Part shown: in pieces, positions 49,536-57,503 of the stretch | Numbering within the stretch: position 1 is the stretch's first letter | Layout: every line of letters begins with the position of its first letter | Translations under genes and position numbers: made by a program | Notes under the pieces: generated by a model | Told to the model about the DNA's origin: nothing | What the model saw: the letters and a program-made list of their open reading frames with translations, nothing else | Database searches by the model: none | Source: VRUE01 sp963712595 | GTDB lineage: Bacteria > Actinomycetota > Thermoleophilia > Solirubrobacterales > 70-9 | DNA: 64,000 nucleotides | Reading direction: 5' to 3' | NCBI GenBank assembly: GCA_963712595.1 | Contig: CAVQIM010000001.1 | Span: forward strand, 496,001 to 560,000

Positions 49536-50260
49536 GCGATCCAGTCGGCCTGGCTCGAGGCCAGCGGCAGCTCGAGCACCGCAAGCGAGCCACGCTCGGA
49601 GTGGCGCAGGGCGAAGCGACCGCCGTGAGCCGCCGCGACCCGGCGCACGACGGAGAGGCCGTGACCATGGCGGCGACGGCCGGTGAGCTGGGCAATCACC
49701 TCCGCCGGACTCCCGCGCCGCGAGCGTGGCCGCGAGGCGCGACCCGAGTCGACCACCGCAATGCGCAGTCGACCGTCGTGCAGCCGCGCGGCGACGACGA
49801 TCGAGGGGCCGCCGTGCTCGATCGCGTTGAGGATCAGGTTGTCGAGGGCCTGTCCGAGCGCACGGCGATCGCCTTCGACGATCGCCCGCCCGGCGTTCCA
49901 GCGCAGCGCCAGCGATCCGTCGGCGAGCATTGCCCGGGAGCGCCAGCGCTCGACCGCCCCCCGAACCAGAGGGAGGCACTCGACCGTGCCCCTGACGGGC
50001 GCCGAGGGCCCGCCGTTGATCTCCCGGTCGAGCCGTTCCAATGCCACCGCAGCCAGCTCGATCGGATCCTCGCCCCCGTCCGATGCGGCGAACCGCGGCC
50101 CGGAAACGAGCGCGACCGCCTGCAGTGGACGGCGCAGCTCGTGCAGGGCCTCGTTGAGAGCGGTGCGCCGTCTACCGGCGCGCAGGCCGTGAGCGGCGAG
50201 GGTTGCCGCCATCGATGCAGCCAGCGGCCAACCGGCGAGAACCTGGGCCAGCTCGGTCAT
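49532..50260 (-). CDS. sensor histidine kinase
   Basis: 242-residue kinase with only a short N-terminal hydrophobic stretch (about 5-28) and no separate sensor domain. The phospho-acceptor is in ALHELRRPLQAV, the N box is ALDNLILNAIEHGG, the G1 box is VVDSG, and the G2 box is GHGLSVVRRVAAAHGG. ATG overlaps the response regulator stop (TGATG). The pair is directly upstream of the Tad genes and likely controls them, an inference from position. Confidence 0.87.
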   Translation of the reverse strand: MTELAQVLAGWPLAASMAATLAAHGLRAGRRRTALNEALHELRRPLQAVALVSGPRFAASDGGEDPIELAAVALERLDREINGGPSAPVRGTVECLPLVRGAVERWRSRAMLADGSLALRWNAGRAIVEGDRRALGQALDNLILNAIEHGGPSIVVAARLHDGRLRIAVVDSGRASRPRSRRGSPAEVIAQLTGRRRHGHGLSVVRRVAAAHGGRFALRHSERGSLAVLELPLASSQADWIA

Positions 50261-50970
50261 CCGTCGATCAGCCTGTATCCGTAGCCCCAGCAGTTGCCGA
50301 CGTAGCGGCCGTGCTCGGGGTCGAGTTTGCGCCGCAGACGGCTCGCGTGCGAATCGAGGGTCCGCGTGCGGGCTGGACTGCGATACCCCCAGACTGCTTC
50401 CAGCAGCTCCCGCTTGGCGAAGACCCGCGAGGGGTCGCTCGCGAGCACACGCAGCAACCCGAACTCTTTGTTCGACAGCGCCACCTCGCGCTCGCCCACC
50501 CAAACCTTGCGGCGCGCCGGGTCGACCACGATCTCCCCCGCCCGACACGGGCCTTCACGCCCCCGCAGGCCCCGTCGCAGCACCGCGCCGATCCGTGCCC
50601 GCAGCTCCTGGTAGTGGAAGGGCTTCACCACGTAGTCGTCGGCGCCGGAGTCGAGACCGCGAACGCGGTCGGCATCGGCGCCGCGCCCGGTGAGCACGAT
50701 CACCGGCAGACCCGGATCGAAGCGCGAGGTAACCCCATCGGCATCGCGAATCTCGTGCAGGACGTCCAGCCCGGACGCATCGGGCAGGGTCAGGTCGAGC
50801 AGGAGCAGGTCGGGGTGGTTGTAGCGGCAGAGCCGCAGCGCATCGGAGGCACTCGGAGCCGGAAGCACCCCGAAGCGATCGGCCGCGAGGTGATCGCAGA
50901 GCAGCTCCAGGGTCGTGGCGTCGTCCTCGCAGACGACCAAGCTCGCAATCTCTCGTCGCTGGGGCAGCAT
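50257..50970 (-). CDS. OmpR-family response regulator
   Basis: 237 residues. Receiver domain with the acidic pair EDD near 15, the phosphorylated aspartate in LLLLDLTLPDASG, and the lysine in VVKPFHY. C-terminal winged helix: LSNKEFGLLRVLASDPSRVFAKRELLEAVWGYRSPARTRTLDSHASRLRRKL ending GYGYRLI. First gene of the regulator-kinase-cpaB-cpaF-tadB-tadC series. Confidence 0.93.
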   Translation of the reverse strand: MLPQRREIASLVVCEDDATTLELLCDHLAADRFGVLPAPSASDALRLCRYNHPDLLLLDLTLPDASGLDVLHEIRDADGVTSRFDPGLPVIVLTGRGADADRVRGLDSGADDYVVKPFHYQELRARIGAVLRRGLRGREGPCRAGEIVVDPARRKVWVGEREVALSNKEFGLLRVLASDPSRVFAKRELLEAVWGYRSPARTRTLDSHASRLRRKLDPEHGRYVGNCWGYGYRLIDG

Positions 50971-51055
50971 TGCCCCCTCTAAGGGCTCGGGGCCTGAAAC
51001 TCTCCCCCCTCAGGGGCTCGAAGCCCGGAACCAGCTCGAAAAGAGCCGCCTCGGA

Positions 51056-51370
51056 TCAGCGGAGGCGACTGTCCCCGTCGCTCTCTCTCGAGGCCTCCAG
51101 GGCCGCGTACACCCAGTCCGCCGTCCCGTCGAGGGTTAGGCGGTAGAAGTGCTCGGCTCCGCGGCCGACCCGGGTTTCGGCCAGCTCCAGCGCCCCCGCT
51201 TTGGTCAGCACCGTGACGTGATAGTTCACTTTCCCCACCGGGAGCTGCAGCGCTCTGGCGAAATTGCTGGGACTTTCCAGCCGCTCTTCGTCCGCACCGA
51301 ATATCCGCAGGATCTTCCGCCGAAGGACGTGATTCAGGGCGGCAAGCATTTGCGGCGGGTCGGGGTTCAT
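51056..51370 (-). CDS. ArsR-like winged-helix regulator
   Basis: 104 residues. A winged-helix domain is readable as MLAALNHVLRRKILRIFGA, SPSNFARALQLPVGKVNYHVTVLTKAGALELAETRVGRGAEHFYRLT. No metal-binding cysteine pair is visible. ATG at 51370; an in-frame ATG four codons earlier is possible. Divergent from the small Xre-type gene across a 104-bp AT-richer region with palindromes, so both may be controlled there. Confidence 0.82.
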   Translation of the reverse strand: MNPDPPQMLAALNHVLRRKILRIFGADEERLESPSNFARALQLPVGKVNYHVTVLTKAGALELAETRVGRGAEHFYRLTLDGTADWVYAALEASRESDGDSRLR

Positions 51371-51419
51371 CGCACAACCCATTTCGAACGTGGTGCAAAC
51401 GTTTGAGTGAAAACTCTCA

Positions 51420-51439
51420 TTAGAGTGTATATGCTCTAA
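51420..51439. promoter_or_regulatory. operator-like palindrome between two divergent regulators
   Basis: TTAGAG (51420-51425) and CTCTAA (51434-51439) flank an eight-base TATA-containing spacer. A second small repeat GAGT-GAAA-ACTC is at about 51405-51416. The spacer and flanks are AT-rich compared with the genome, which fits a promoter with an overlapping operator for the Xre-type gene 36 bp downstream or the ArsR-like gene on the other side. Confidence 0.5.
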
Positions 51440-51474
51440 CGATAAATGTACGGGTTCGGCAGTGTTGCGAGGCC

Positions 51475-51738
51475 ATGCCGCCTCGCCGCCGGGCCCAACC
51501 GCGCTCCCCAGAGCACGCCGCCCTGGGGGCCGCAATCCAGTCGCTGCGAAAGAAGGCCGGCCTCAGCCAGGAGGCCCTCGCTGACCTATCCAACGTCCAC
51601 CTGACGCACATCGGCGGTCTCGAGCGCGGCGTTCGCAACCCGAGCTACGCAACGCTGCTGCGACTTGCCATCGCCCTGCAGACCCGCGTCGGGGTGCTGG
51701 CCACGCTCGCCGACCAGATCCACGACGGAGCGGTCTAG
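51475..51738 (+). CDS. small Xre-family (Cro/C1-type) DNA-binding protein
   Basis: 87 residues, a single helix-turn-helix: LGAAIQSLRKKAGLSQEALADLSNVHLTHIGGLERGVRNPSYATLLRLAIALQ. This is the standard HTH_3 pattern (RxxxGLSQExLA ... IxxxExGxRxPS). Likely dimeric repressor or activator with no ligand domain. ATG at 51475. Ends overlapping the stop of the DUF192 gene on the other strand by 4 bp. Confidence 0.88.
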   Translation: MPPRRRAQPRSPEHAALGAAIQSLRKKAGLSQEALADLSNVHLTHIGGLERGVRNPSYATLLRLAIALQTRVGVLATLADQIHDGAV

Positions 51739-52064
51739 CCCTCACCCACCCGGAGCCAGCTCGGGACCTCGAGCACGCTGGCCGCACCCGGGCAAGAGGC
51801 AACGCGATGCGGTCCAACTCCCCGGCAGACCTCGATCTCGCAACCACCCCGGTCGAGAAAATGCACATCGAGGGCAAAACGCATGCCGAAGGTGTGAACG
51901 CTCGAGCAACCCGGGATGAAGAGACCGCCGCCGGCGGCATCTCGGTCGAGGTGAGCGAGACCGAACAGGCGCGCCCGCCGGTCAACCGCCACCCGAACCC
52001 GCCATCCAAGGACGGTGACCGTCGGCAGGCGGGACAGGCGCGGTGCCAGAGCTGACCGTGACAT
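51735..52064 (-). CDS. DUF192-family protein
   Basis: 109 residues. The family pattern is clear: RARLFGLAHLDRDAAGGGLFIPGCSSVHTFGMRFALDVHFLDRGG, then the C-terminal ASVLEVPSW. Many DUF192 proteins have a signal peptide, but here only a short start precedes the domain. Function of the family is unknown. Convergent with the Xre-type gene and divergent from the PfkB kinase. Confidence 0.8.
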   Translation of the reverse strand: MSRSALAPRLSRLPTVTVLGWRVRVAVDRRARLFGLAHLDRDAAGGGLFIPGCSSVHTFGMRFALDVHFLDRGGCEIEVCRGVGPHRVASCPGAASVLEVPSWLRVGEG

Positions 52065-52123
52065 GCAGTCTCAAGGCTGGACACGGATGCCTTCTCCCCC
52101 CGAATGGCAGCTAGCCTCCTGCA

Positions 52124-53056
52124 ATGCCCCCGAGCGGCGAGGTGGCCGTCTTCGGCCCGCACCCGATGCTTTCGATCACGATCGAGGCGCTGACCAGCGA
52201 GGGCGGAGACGACATCCACCTGCACGCGGCAGGCCAGGGAGTCTGGGTGGCGCGGATGGCGGCGGAGCTGGGCGCCGACCCCGTCCTCTGCGGCTTCATC
52301 GGCGGCGAGACCGGGATCGTCCTGAGGCCGCTGCTGGAGCAGATGCCGGTCGAGCTGCGCCTGGTCGAGACCGCTGCGGCCAGCGGCTGCTACCTGCACG
52401 ACCGCCGCGACGGTGAGCGCCACCCCGTGGCCCAAAGTGCCTCGCTGCCGCCCTCCCGGCACGAGGTCGACGAGCTCTTCTCCGCCACGGTCGCCGCGGC
52501 GCTCGACTCCGACGTGCTCGCGCTCTGCGGCCCCTACCCGGGCGAGGCGCTGCCGATCGAGATCTACGGCAACCTCGTCGCCGACGTGCGGGCCAACGGG
52601 ACTCCCGTCATCGTCGATCTCTCCCCGCCGCGGCTCGACAGCGCCCTCGAGGGCGAGCCCGAGCTGGTCAAGATCAACGACTGGGAGCTGGCCCGTTATG
52701 TCGAGGGCCCGGTCGACACCGACGAGCGCATGCGCGCCGCCGCCCAGCGCCTGCTCGACAAAGGGGCTGGCGCCGCGATCATCACCCGCGCCGAGGAGCC
52801 GGCCGTGGTCATCCGCGGCGAGGAGGCCTGGGAGCTGATCCCACCCCGCTTCGAGCGCGGCTCGCGCGAGGGCTGCGGCGACTCGATGATGGGTGGGCTC
52901 GCCGCCTGCATCGCCGCCGGCCTCGGGTGGGAGGAGACGCTGCGGATAGGCGCAGCCGCCGGCGCCGCCAACTTCCTCCGCCACGGGCTCGGCAGCGGCT
53001 CCCGCGCGGTGGTCGACGACTTGGCGCAGCGGGTCGAGCTGCGGCCGATCGGCTAG
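52124..53056 (+). CDS. PfkB-family sugar kinase
   Basis: 310-residue ribokinase-like kinase. The C-terminal active-site signature is GSREGCGDSMMGGLAACIAAG (the GAGD-type motif with catalytic aspartate), and VKINDWELARYV matches the KxNxxE motif near 180. The N-terminus AVFGPHPMLSITIEAL and AAGQGVWVARMAAELGADPVLCGFIGG suggest the 1-phosphofructokinase/tagatose-6-phosphate kinase branch. The substrate is not certain. Ends convergently with the PHP phosphatase, sharing 4 bp. Confidence 0.82.
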   Translation: MPPSGEVAVFGPHPMLSITIEALTSEGGDDIHLHAAGQGVWVARMAAELGADPVLCGFIGGETGIVLRPLLEQMPVELRLVETAAASGCYLHDRRDGERHPVAQSASLPPSRHEVDELFSATVAAALDSDVLALCGPYPGEALPIEIYGNLVADVRANGTPVIVDLSPPRLDSALEGEPELVKINDWELARYVEGPVDTDERMRAAAQRLLDKGAGAAIITRAEEPAVVIRGEEAWELIPPRFERGSREGCGDSMMGGLAACIAAGLGWEETLRIGAAAGAANFLRHGLGSGSRAVVDDLAQRVELRPIG

Positions 53057-53808
53057 GCCGCCGGGCCGAAGGGCAACTCCACCTCTGCCCCTTCGACGAT
53101 CGCGCGGGGAGCGACGTCGCGCATCCACTCGAGGTGAGGCGCGAGCGACTCGATCTCATCCAGGCGCTCGAATGCCTCGCGCATGTGCACCGGCCGGCCA
53201 CCGTGGGAGGAGTGGGCATCGCTGCTCAGCATGTGGATCAGGCCCGCCTCGGCAAGGGCCCGCATCCCGGCGACGGTGTGCTCTCGCAAGAAGAAATCGG
53301 CGGTCGCCTGGATGAGGGCGCCGCTGGTCACCAGAGCCGCGATCCGCGCGTACATGTCGGCCGAGACGTGGCGCTCGGGATGGGCAATCAGCGCCCGGTG
53401 GCCGCGCTGCGCGAGGTGCTCGACGCGGCGGATCAAGGTGTCGCTGAGCGGTCCCGGTGCCGGCTCCAGCAAGATCCACCGCCCGCTGCCAAGCGCCACA
53501 CGGGCGAGCTCTTCCTCGCCCAGCCCCTCGACCGCAGTCTCGGCAACCTCGCCCCCCTGCAGGATCCGCACCGGCACCCCGTCGTCACGCAGGGCGGCGT
53601 TCAGCCGCTCGACACGGTCGGCGACCTCCTCGATCCGGACGTCGTGGTCGTGGCGGATGTGGGGCGTCGCGCAGATCGTCTCGATGCCGTCGGCCGCGGC
53701 CTGGCGCCCCATGCCGAGACTGTCGTCCAGGTCGAGCGCCCCATCGTCGACGCCAGGGAGGATGTGGCAGTGCAGGTCGATCACGGCAGGACCCGTGAGA
53801 GTAGCCAT
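53053..53808 (-). CDS. CpsB/YwqE-type PHP-domain tyrosine phosphatase
   Basis: Manganese-dependent protein-tyrosine phosphatase of the PHP family, normally acting on the BY-kinases of polysaccharide export. 251 residues from ATG at 53808. Metal-binding motifs in order: DLHCHILPGVDDGA, ATPHIRHD, LIAHPERH and LSSDAHSSHG. No tyrosine kinase or polysaccharide gene is in the window, so the target is unknown. Confidence 0.87.
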   Translation of the reverse strand: MATLTGPAVIDLHCHILPGVDDGALDLDDSLGMGRQAAADGIETICATPHIRHDHDVRIEEVADRVERLNAALRDDGVPVRILQGGEVAETAVEGLGEEELARVALGSGRWILLEPAPGPLSDTLIRRVEHLAQRGHRALIAHPERHVSADMYARIAALVTSGALIQATADFFLREHTVAGMRALAEAGLIHMLSSDAHSSHGGRPVHMREAFERLDEIESLAPHLEWMRDVAPRAIVEGAEVELPFGPAA

Positions 53809-53886
53809 GAGACACCGCGCCCCGGCGAGTGCAACCCCTCTTTCAGGCGCGGGGGCGCACGCGCATGGGACTACGATGACCGGCAT

Positions 53887-53938
53887 GATCCAGCACCTGC
53901 TCTCGCCGGGCTTGCGAGAGTCGTGATGGGCTTCAACT
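53887..53938. other. short gap before the 53939 gene
   Basis: 52 bp between the PHP phosphatase start side and the hypothetical gene; a reading frame continues upstream of the phosphatase ATG but nothing in it is conserved. No clear promoter is visible for either gene. Confidence 0.3.
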
Positions 53939-54406
53939 GTGGATAAGAAAGCGACCCGAAGAGGGAACTACGAGTCGGGCTCCGACTACGTGCTCGAGTA
54001 CGGCGAGCTCCGCTTCGCCTTCAACGAGGAGGACTTCGGCCAGCGGGTCGAGCAAGCCGCGGTCAAACTCGGCTTCGTCGACCAGGGCCTCAGCCAAGAG
54101 GAGCTCGACGACCTGCTCGACCTCGCCGTCAGCGGCGAGATCGCCGAGCCCAGCTCTCGCCTCGGTGAGCACATCAACGAGAACTGGGACGACCTGGTCG
54201 GCCCCGCCAACCGCAGCCTCGTGCACTGGCTGCGCCGTCTCGTCTTCCGCGGCGCCTGGCTCGACCAGCGGGTCAAGGAGGGTGAGCTGGACGTCGTCTT
54301 CGACGAGCGCACCCAGACCTTCGGCTACGTCCAGCCCGACCGCAGCTCCGAGCTGATCGAGCTCTCCAAGGAGCCGAGCTGGCGCCGCATCGCCTACCGC
54401 AGGTAA
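53939..54406 (+). CDS. hypothetical acidic protein
   Basis: 155 residues, strongly acidic, no membrane helix, no family recognised. The middle is helical (EEDFGQRVEQAAVKLGFVDQGLSQEELDDLLDLAVSGEI), and the end is DVVFDERTQTFGYVQPDRSSELIELSKEPSWRRIAYRR. GTG start after a TGTGG stretch. It may be a small helical regulator or toxin-immunity type protein, but nothing in the sequence decides this. Convergent with the Rho-like gene. Confidence 0.6.
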   Translation: MDKKATRRGNYESGSDYVLEYGELRFAFNEEDFGQRVEQAAVKLGFVDQGLSQEELDDLLDLAVSGEIAEPSSRLGEHINENWDDLVGPANRSLVHWLRRLVFRGAWLDQRVKEGELDVVFDERTQTFGYVQPDRSSELIELSKEPSWRRIAYRR

Positions 54407-54413
54407 GGCTCGG

Positions 54414-55262
54414 CTACTGCTGACGCTCGAGCGCGGCGACGACCGTGAGCGAGCCGCTGCCCGAACGGGCCAGGTTGAGGCCCCCGTCGAAGAGCTGCTT
54501 CGCAGCCTCCGGGTCGCCGAATTTCTCGTCGAGGCGACTCAGGGAATCGACCAGGAGAATCACGTCTTCGCCCCCCTCTGCGCGGCGCGAAGCCTGCGCA
54601 AGGGCATCGCTGGCATGACGGGCCTGACCGGCGGCGACCAGCTCGGCCTTCGGCACCTCGCGCTTCCAGTCGGCCAGCTCCTCGGGACTGGGGTCGATCA
54701 GCAGCGCGATCGGATCAGGGCCGTTCGAGGCGCCGGCTATCTCCGCCGCCACCTCGCGCAGCAGCGCCGTGCAGGCAGCGCGACTCTCGCCGTAGACGAG
54801 AGCCTGACGGCCAGGAGGCGGCAGCAGCAGGTCGTGGACGCTGAGGCCCTTGCTCTTGCGGCCAAAGCGACGGCGACGGCGACGGCGCGGTCGGGCCGAC
54901 TGAGGCCCGTCCGCCGGCGACGGAACGACGGGCTCAGGCGCCGATGGTGGCTCGGTCGCAGTGGGCTCGGGAGCCGCATCCTCCTTCGCGGGGCGCTCTC
55001 TGGGTGGGCGCTCGCGCGGCGGGCGCTCACGCGGCGATCGCTCGCCGGAGGGGCGCTCGCGTCGCCGCCGAGGCGGGCGCTCGCGCGGCGGGCGCTCGCC
55101 CTTCGGGGCTTTCCCCTCGGCCTTCGCCGGCGCGGTACCTGCCAGCTTCTCGACCAGCTCCTCGCGGCGCAGCATCCGATAGCGGGGCACGCCCGCCTCG
55201 GCGGCGAGCGCGTGCAGCTCGGCGAGGTGCTTGGACTCCAGTTCGGACTTGGTCATCGGCAT
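54414..55262 (-). CDS. degenerate Rho-like protein (SAP-like domain, RP-repeat, inactive ATPase remnant)
   Basis: 282 residues. Residues 8-40 form a Rho N-terminal-like helical domain (KHLAELHALAAEAGVPRYRM). Residues 55-95 are Arg/Pro/Glu repeats (RPPRERPPRERP), and 126-137 is an Arg-rich stretch. From 144 the text follows the Rho ATPase: LLLPPPGRQALVYGESRAAC where Rho has PPKAGKT (Walker A lost), LLIDPSPEELADWK for LLIDERPEEVTDM, and DVILLVDSLSRLDEKFG for the Walker B VVILLDSITRLARAYN. It stops at SGSLTVVAALERQQ, where Rho continues with GGSLTIIATAL. Probably RNA- or nucleic-acid-binding without ATPase. ATG at 55262 (or 55256); 25 bp after glpD. Confidence 0.7.
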   Translation of the reverse strand: MPMTKSELESKHLAELHALAAEAGVPRYRMLRREELVEKLAGTAPAKAEGKAPKGERPPRERPPRRRRERPSGERSPRERPPRERPPRERPAKEDAAPEPTATEPPSAPEPVVPSPADGPQSARPRRRRRRRFGRKSKGLSVHDLLLPPPGRQALVYGESRAACTALLREVAAEIAGASNGPDPIALLIDPSPEELADWKREVPKAELVAAGQARHASDALAQASRRAEGGEDVILLVDSLSRLDEKFGDPEAAKQLFDGGLNLARSGSGSLTVVAALERQQ

Positions 55263-55287
55263 CGGAAGCGGCAGGTTATTGCAGGGG

Positions 55288-56967
55288 CTAGACGGGTGAG
55301 CCGGCGGGGTCGACCCCAGCCTCGGCCGCGGCTGCCGGCCAGGCATCGGCCTCGCGCTTGACCTGGCGCCGCGACCAGCCGAGCTCCGCACCCATCGCCG
55401 CCGCGACGGCCCGCGCCGGACCGGCGTCGCGAAGCTGAGGTGCGGCGAGCAGGCCGAGGCGCGTGCGGCGCAGGAACACGTCGGCGACGCTGCGCGCCTG
55501 CTCGTGCCGCGCGGCGACGACCGCCTCGGCGAGCAGGTCGGGGCGGCCGGGGACGATCGGCGCCGCCAGCTTGGGGTCCTCGCGGACCAGGGCCAGGACC
55601 GTGCGGGCGGCGTGGCCGTAGCGGAAGGCGAGCTGCTCGATCGACTCCTCCCCCACCGCGTCGGGCGCCTCCAGGTCCTCCGGGCGCGCCTCCATCCCGA
55701 GCGGGATCTCCGCGGTGTGACAGGCCGCCTCGCGCCCCTCGCGCTCGACCAGGCGGTCGACCGTCTGCTTCGCCATCCGCCGCCAGGTGGTGAGCTTGCC
55801 GCCGGTGATCGTCAGCATCCCCGACGAGGTCTCATACAGCTCCGCCTTGCGCGAGATGTCGACTGACTTCTTCGGGTCGCCGGTCGCGATCAACGGCCGC
55901 ACGCCGGCGTAGGCGCCGACCAGGTCCGAGCGCCCGAGCGATGAGCCGAAGAAGTCGTTGACCGCGTCGAGCAGGTACTCGATGTCGTCGCTCGCCGGGC
56001 GTGGGTGGTCGATGTCGCCGTCGAAGTCGTTGTCGGTGGTGCCGATCAGGGTGCGGCCGTACCAGGGCAAGGCGAAGATCGCCCGGCCCTCGCCGGCGGG
56101 GACGATGCAGGCGGCGCTGCCGGTGGAGAGATCGTCGCGGTCGATCAGCACGTGGGTGCCGCGACTGGGCGAGATCCTCGGCACGTCCTCCTCCTCGATC
56201 GTCTCCTCTGGGCGGATCCGGTCGGCGAAGACGCCGGTCGCGTTGACCACGCTCTCCGCCTCGACCTCGATCCGCTCCCCCGACTCCGCCTCAACGAAGG
56301 CGAGGCCGGCGGCGCGGCCGTCTCGCTCCAGCACCTCGGTCACCTCGGCGCCGTTGAGCATCACCGCCCCAAAGCGCTCGGCCTCGCCGAGGACGGTGAG
56401 GGTCAGGCGCACGTCGTCGGTCTGGCAGTCGTAGAAGAGGTAGGCGTTCTTAGGATCGCGCGGTCCGAGCGAGGGGACCAGCGCCAGCACCTCGTCGCGG
56501 TCGATCGTGCGGTGGCGGTCCGGCGACCAGTAGAAGTCCTCGTCCTCCTGCTTGGAGGAGCGCATCTCGCGGCGGCTGCGGCCGACCCGCGTGGTGGCCA
56601 TCACGTCGTACATGTTGAGGCCGATCCCGAGCCGGCGGTCGCGGCGCTCCTCGCCCAGGGCCGGGACGATGAACGGCGTCGGGTAGACGAGGTGGGGGGC
56701 GAGCTGGACCATCAACTGGCGCTCCAGCAGGGCCTCGCGAACCAGGCCGAGGTCGAGATTCTGCAGGTAGCGCAGGCCGCCGTGGACCATCTTCGAGGAG
56801 CGGCTGGAGGTGCCTTCGGCGTAGTCGCCACGCTCGAGCAAGGCCACCGAGTAGCCGCGCGAGGCGGCGTCGAGCGCCACCCCGGCGCCGGTGATGCCGC
56901 CGCCGATCACGACGACCTCGAAGCGCTGGCCGGCGATCGCCTCGATTGCTGCGGCGCGGGAGAGCAT
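55288..56967 (-). CDS. glpD: aerobic glycerol-3-phosphate dehydrogenase
   Basis: Membrane-associated FAD enzyme feeding electrons from glycerol-3-phosphate to quinone. 559 residues from ATG at 56967. FAD motif FEVVVIGGGITGAGVALDAASRGYSVALLE, then GTSSRSSKMVHGGLRYL and the C-terminal GGKLTTWRRMAKQTVD. DFDGDIDHPRPASDDIEYLLDAV is also conserved. ATG shares bases with the nitroreductase stop. No glpF or glpK is nearby. Upstream frame extension is not conserved. Confidence 0.93.
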   Translation of the reverse strand: MLSRAAAIEAIAGQRFEVVVIGGGITGAGVALDAASRGYSVALLERGDYAEGTSSRSSKMVHGGLRYLQNLDLGLVREALLERQLMVQLAPHLVYPTPFIVPALGEERRDRRLGIGLNMYDVMATTRVGRSRREMRSSKQEDEDFYWSPDRHRTIDRDEVLALVPSLGPRDPKNAYLFYDCQTDDVRLTLTVLGEAERFGAVMLNGAEVTEVLERDGRAAGLAFVEAESGERIEVEAESVVNATGVFADRIRPEETIEEEDVPRISPSRGTHVLIDRDDLSTGSAACIVPAGEGRAIFALPWYGRTLIGTTDNDFDGDIDHPRPASDDIEYLLDAVNDFFGSSLGRSDLVGAYAGVRPLIATGDPKKSVDISRKAELYETSSGMLTITGGKLTTWRRMAKQTVDRLVEREGREAACHTAEIPLGMEARPEDLEAPDAVGEESIEQLAFRYGHAARTVLALVREDPKLAAPIVPGRPDLLAEAVVAARHEQARSVADVFLRRTRLGLLAAPQLRDAGPARAVAAAMGAELGWSRRQVKREADAWPAAAAEAGVDPAGSPV

Positions 56968-57476
56968 CAGTCGAGGAAGACGGTCGCCTGCTCGACCGGA
57001 GGTCGCTCGGGCGCCTCCTTCTCCTGCCTCCGCCTGCCCAGGTGCAGGAGGCCGACGAAGCGCTCGGCATCCGGCAGCCCGACGGCCTGGCGACCGCCGG
57101 TGGAGCGCAGCAGGCCCGGCGTGCGCCAGTAGCCGGCGAGGCCGCGGGCATGGGCGCTGAGCAGGACGATGTAGGAGGCGACCGCTGTGGAGTGCAGGTC
57201 CTCCTCGTTCTGGATCGGGTCGGGGCCGAGCACGCAGGAGACGACGATCAGCGTCGGGGCGCGGTCGAGCTTCGCCGCCCCCTCCGGACCGGCCGCCTGC
57301 TTCAGCCGTTCCAGCGTCGCCGCGCCGACGACCCGGAAGCGCCAAGGCGCGGTGAGGTTGTGATTGGGAGCCCAGCGGGCCAGCTCGAGCAGCTCGAGGA
57401 TCTCAGCGCGCTCGAGCGGCTCGGGGCCGAAAGCCTTGTGCGTACGCCGCGTCCTGATCGCGGTCTCGACATCCAC
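56967..57476 (-). CDS. nitroreductase-family FMN protein
   Basis: 169 residues, compact YdjA-like type: AIRTRRTHKAFGPEPLERAEILELLELARWAPNHNLTAPWRF (flavin-binding start), then ATLIVVSC-like strand, DLHSTAVASYIVLLSAHARGLAGYWRTPG and a C-terminal LHLGRRRQEKEAPERPP. Not a BluB enzyme by length or motifs. GTG start, 27 bp after the ECF S-component gene, so it may be read through from the cobalamin operon. Confidence 0.85.
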   Translation of the reverse strand: MDVETAIRTRRTHKAFGPEPLERAEILELLELARWAPNHNLTAPWRFRVVGAATLERLKQAAGPEGAAKLDRAPTLIVVSCVLGPDPIQNEEDLHSTAVASYIVLLSAHARGLAGYWRTPGLLRSTGGRQAVGLPDAERFVGLLHLGRRRQEKEAPERPPVEQATVFLD

Positions 57477-57503
57477 GCCTGCAACATAGCCTGCGAGCGG
57501 GGG

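Noticed and set aside
56967..57476. Nitroreductase as BluB (lower-ligand synthase for B12)
   Set aside because: Its position next to the cobalamin operon is tempting, but it is shorter than BluB and matches the YdjA-like subgroup.
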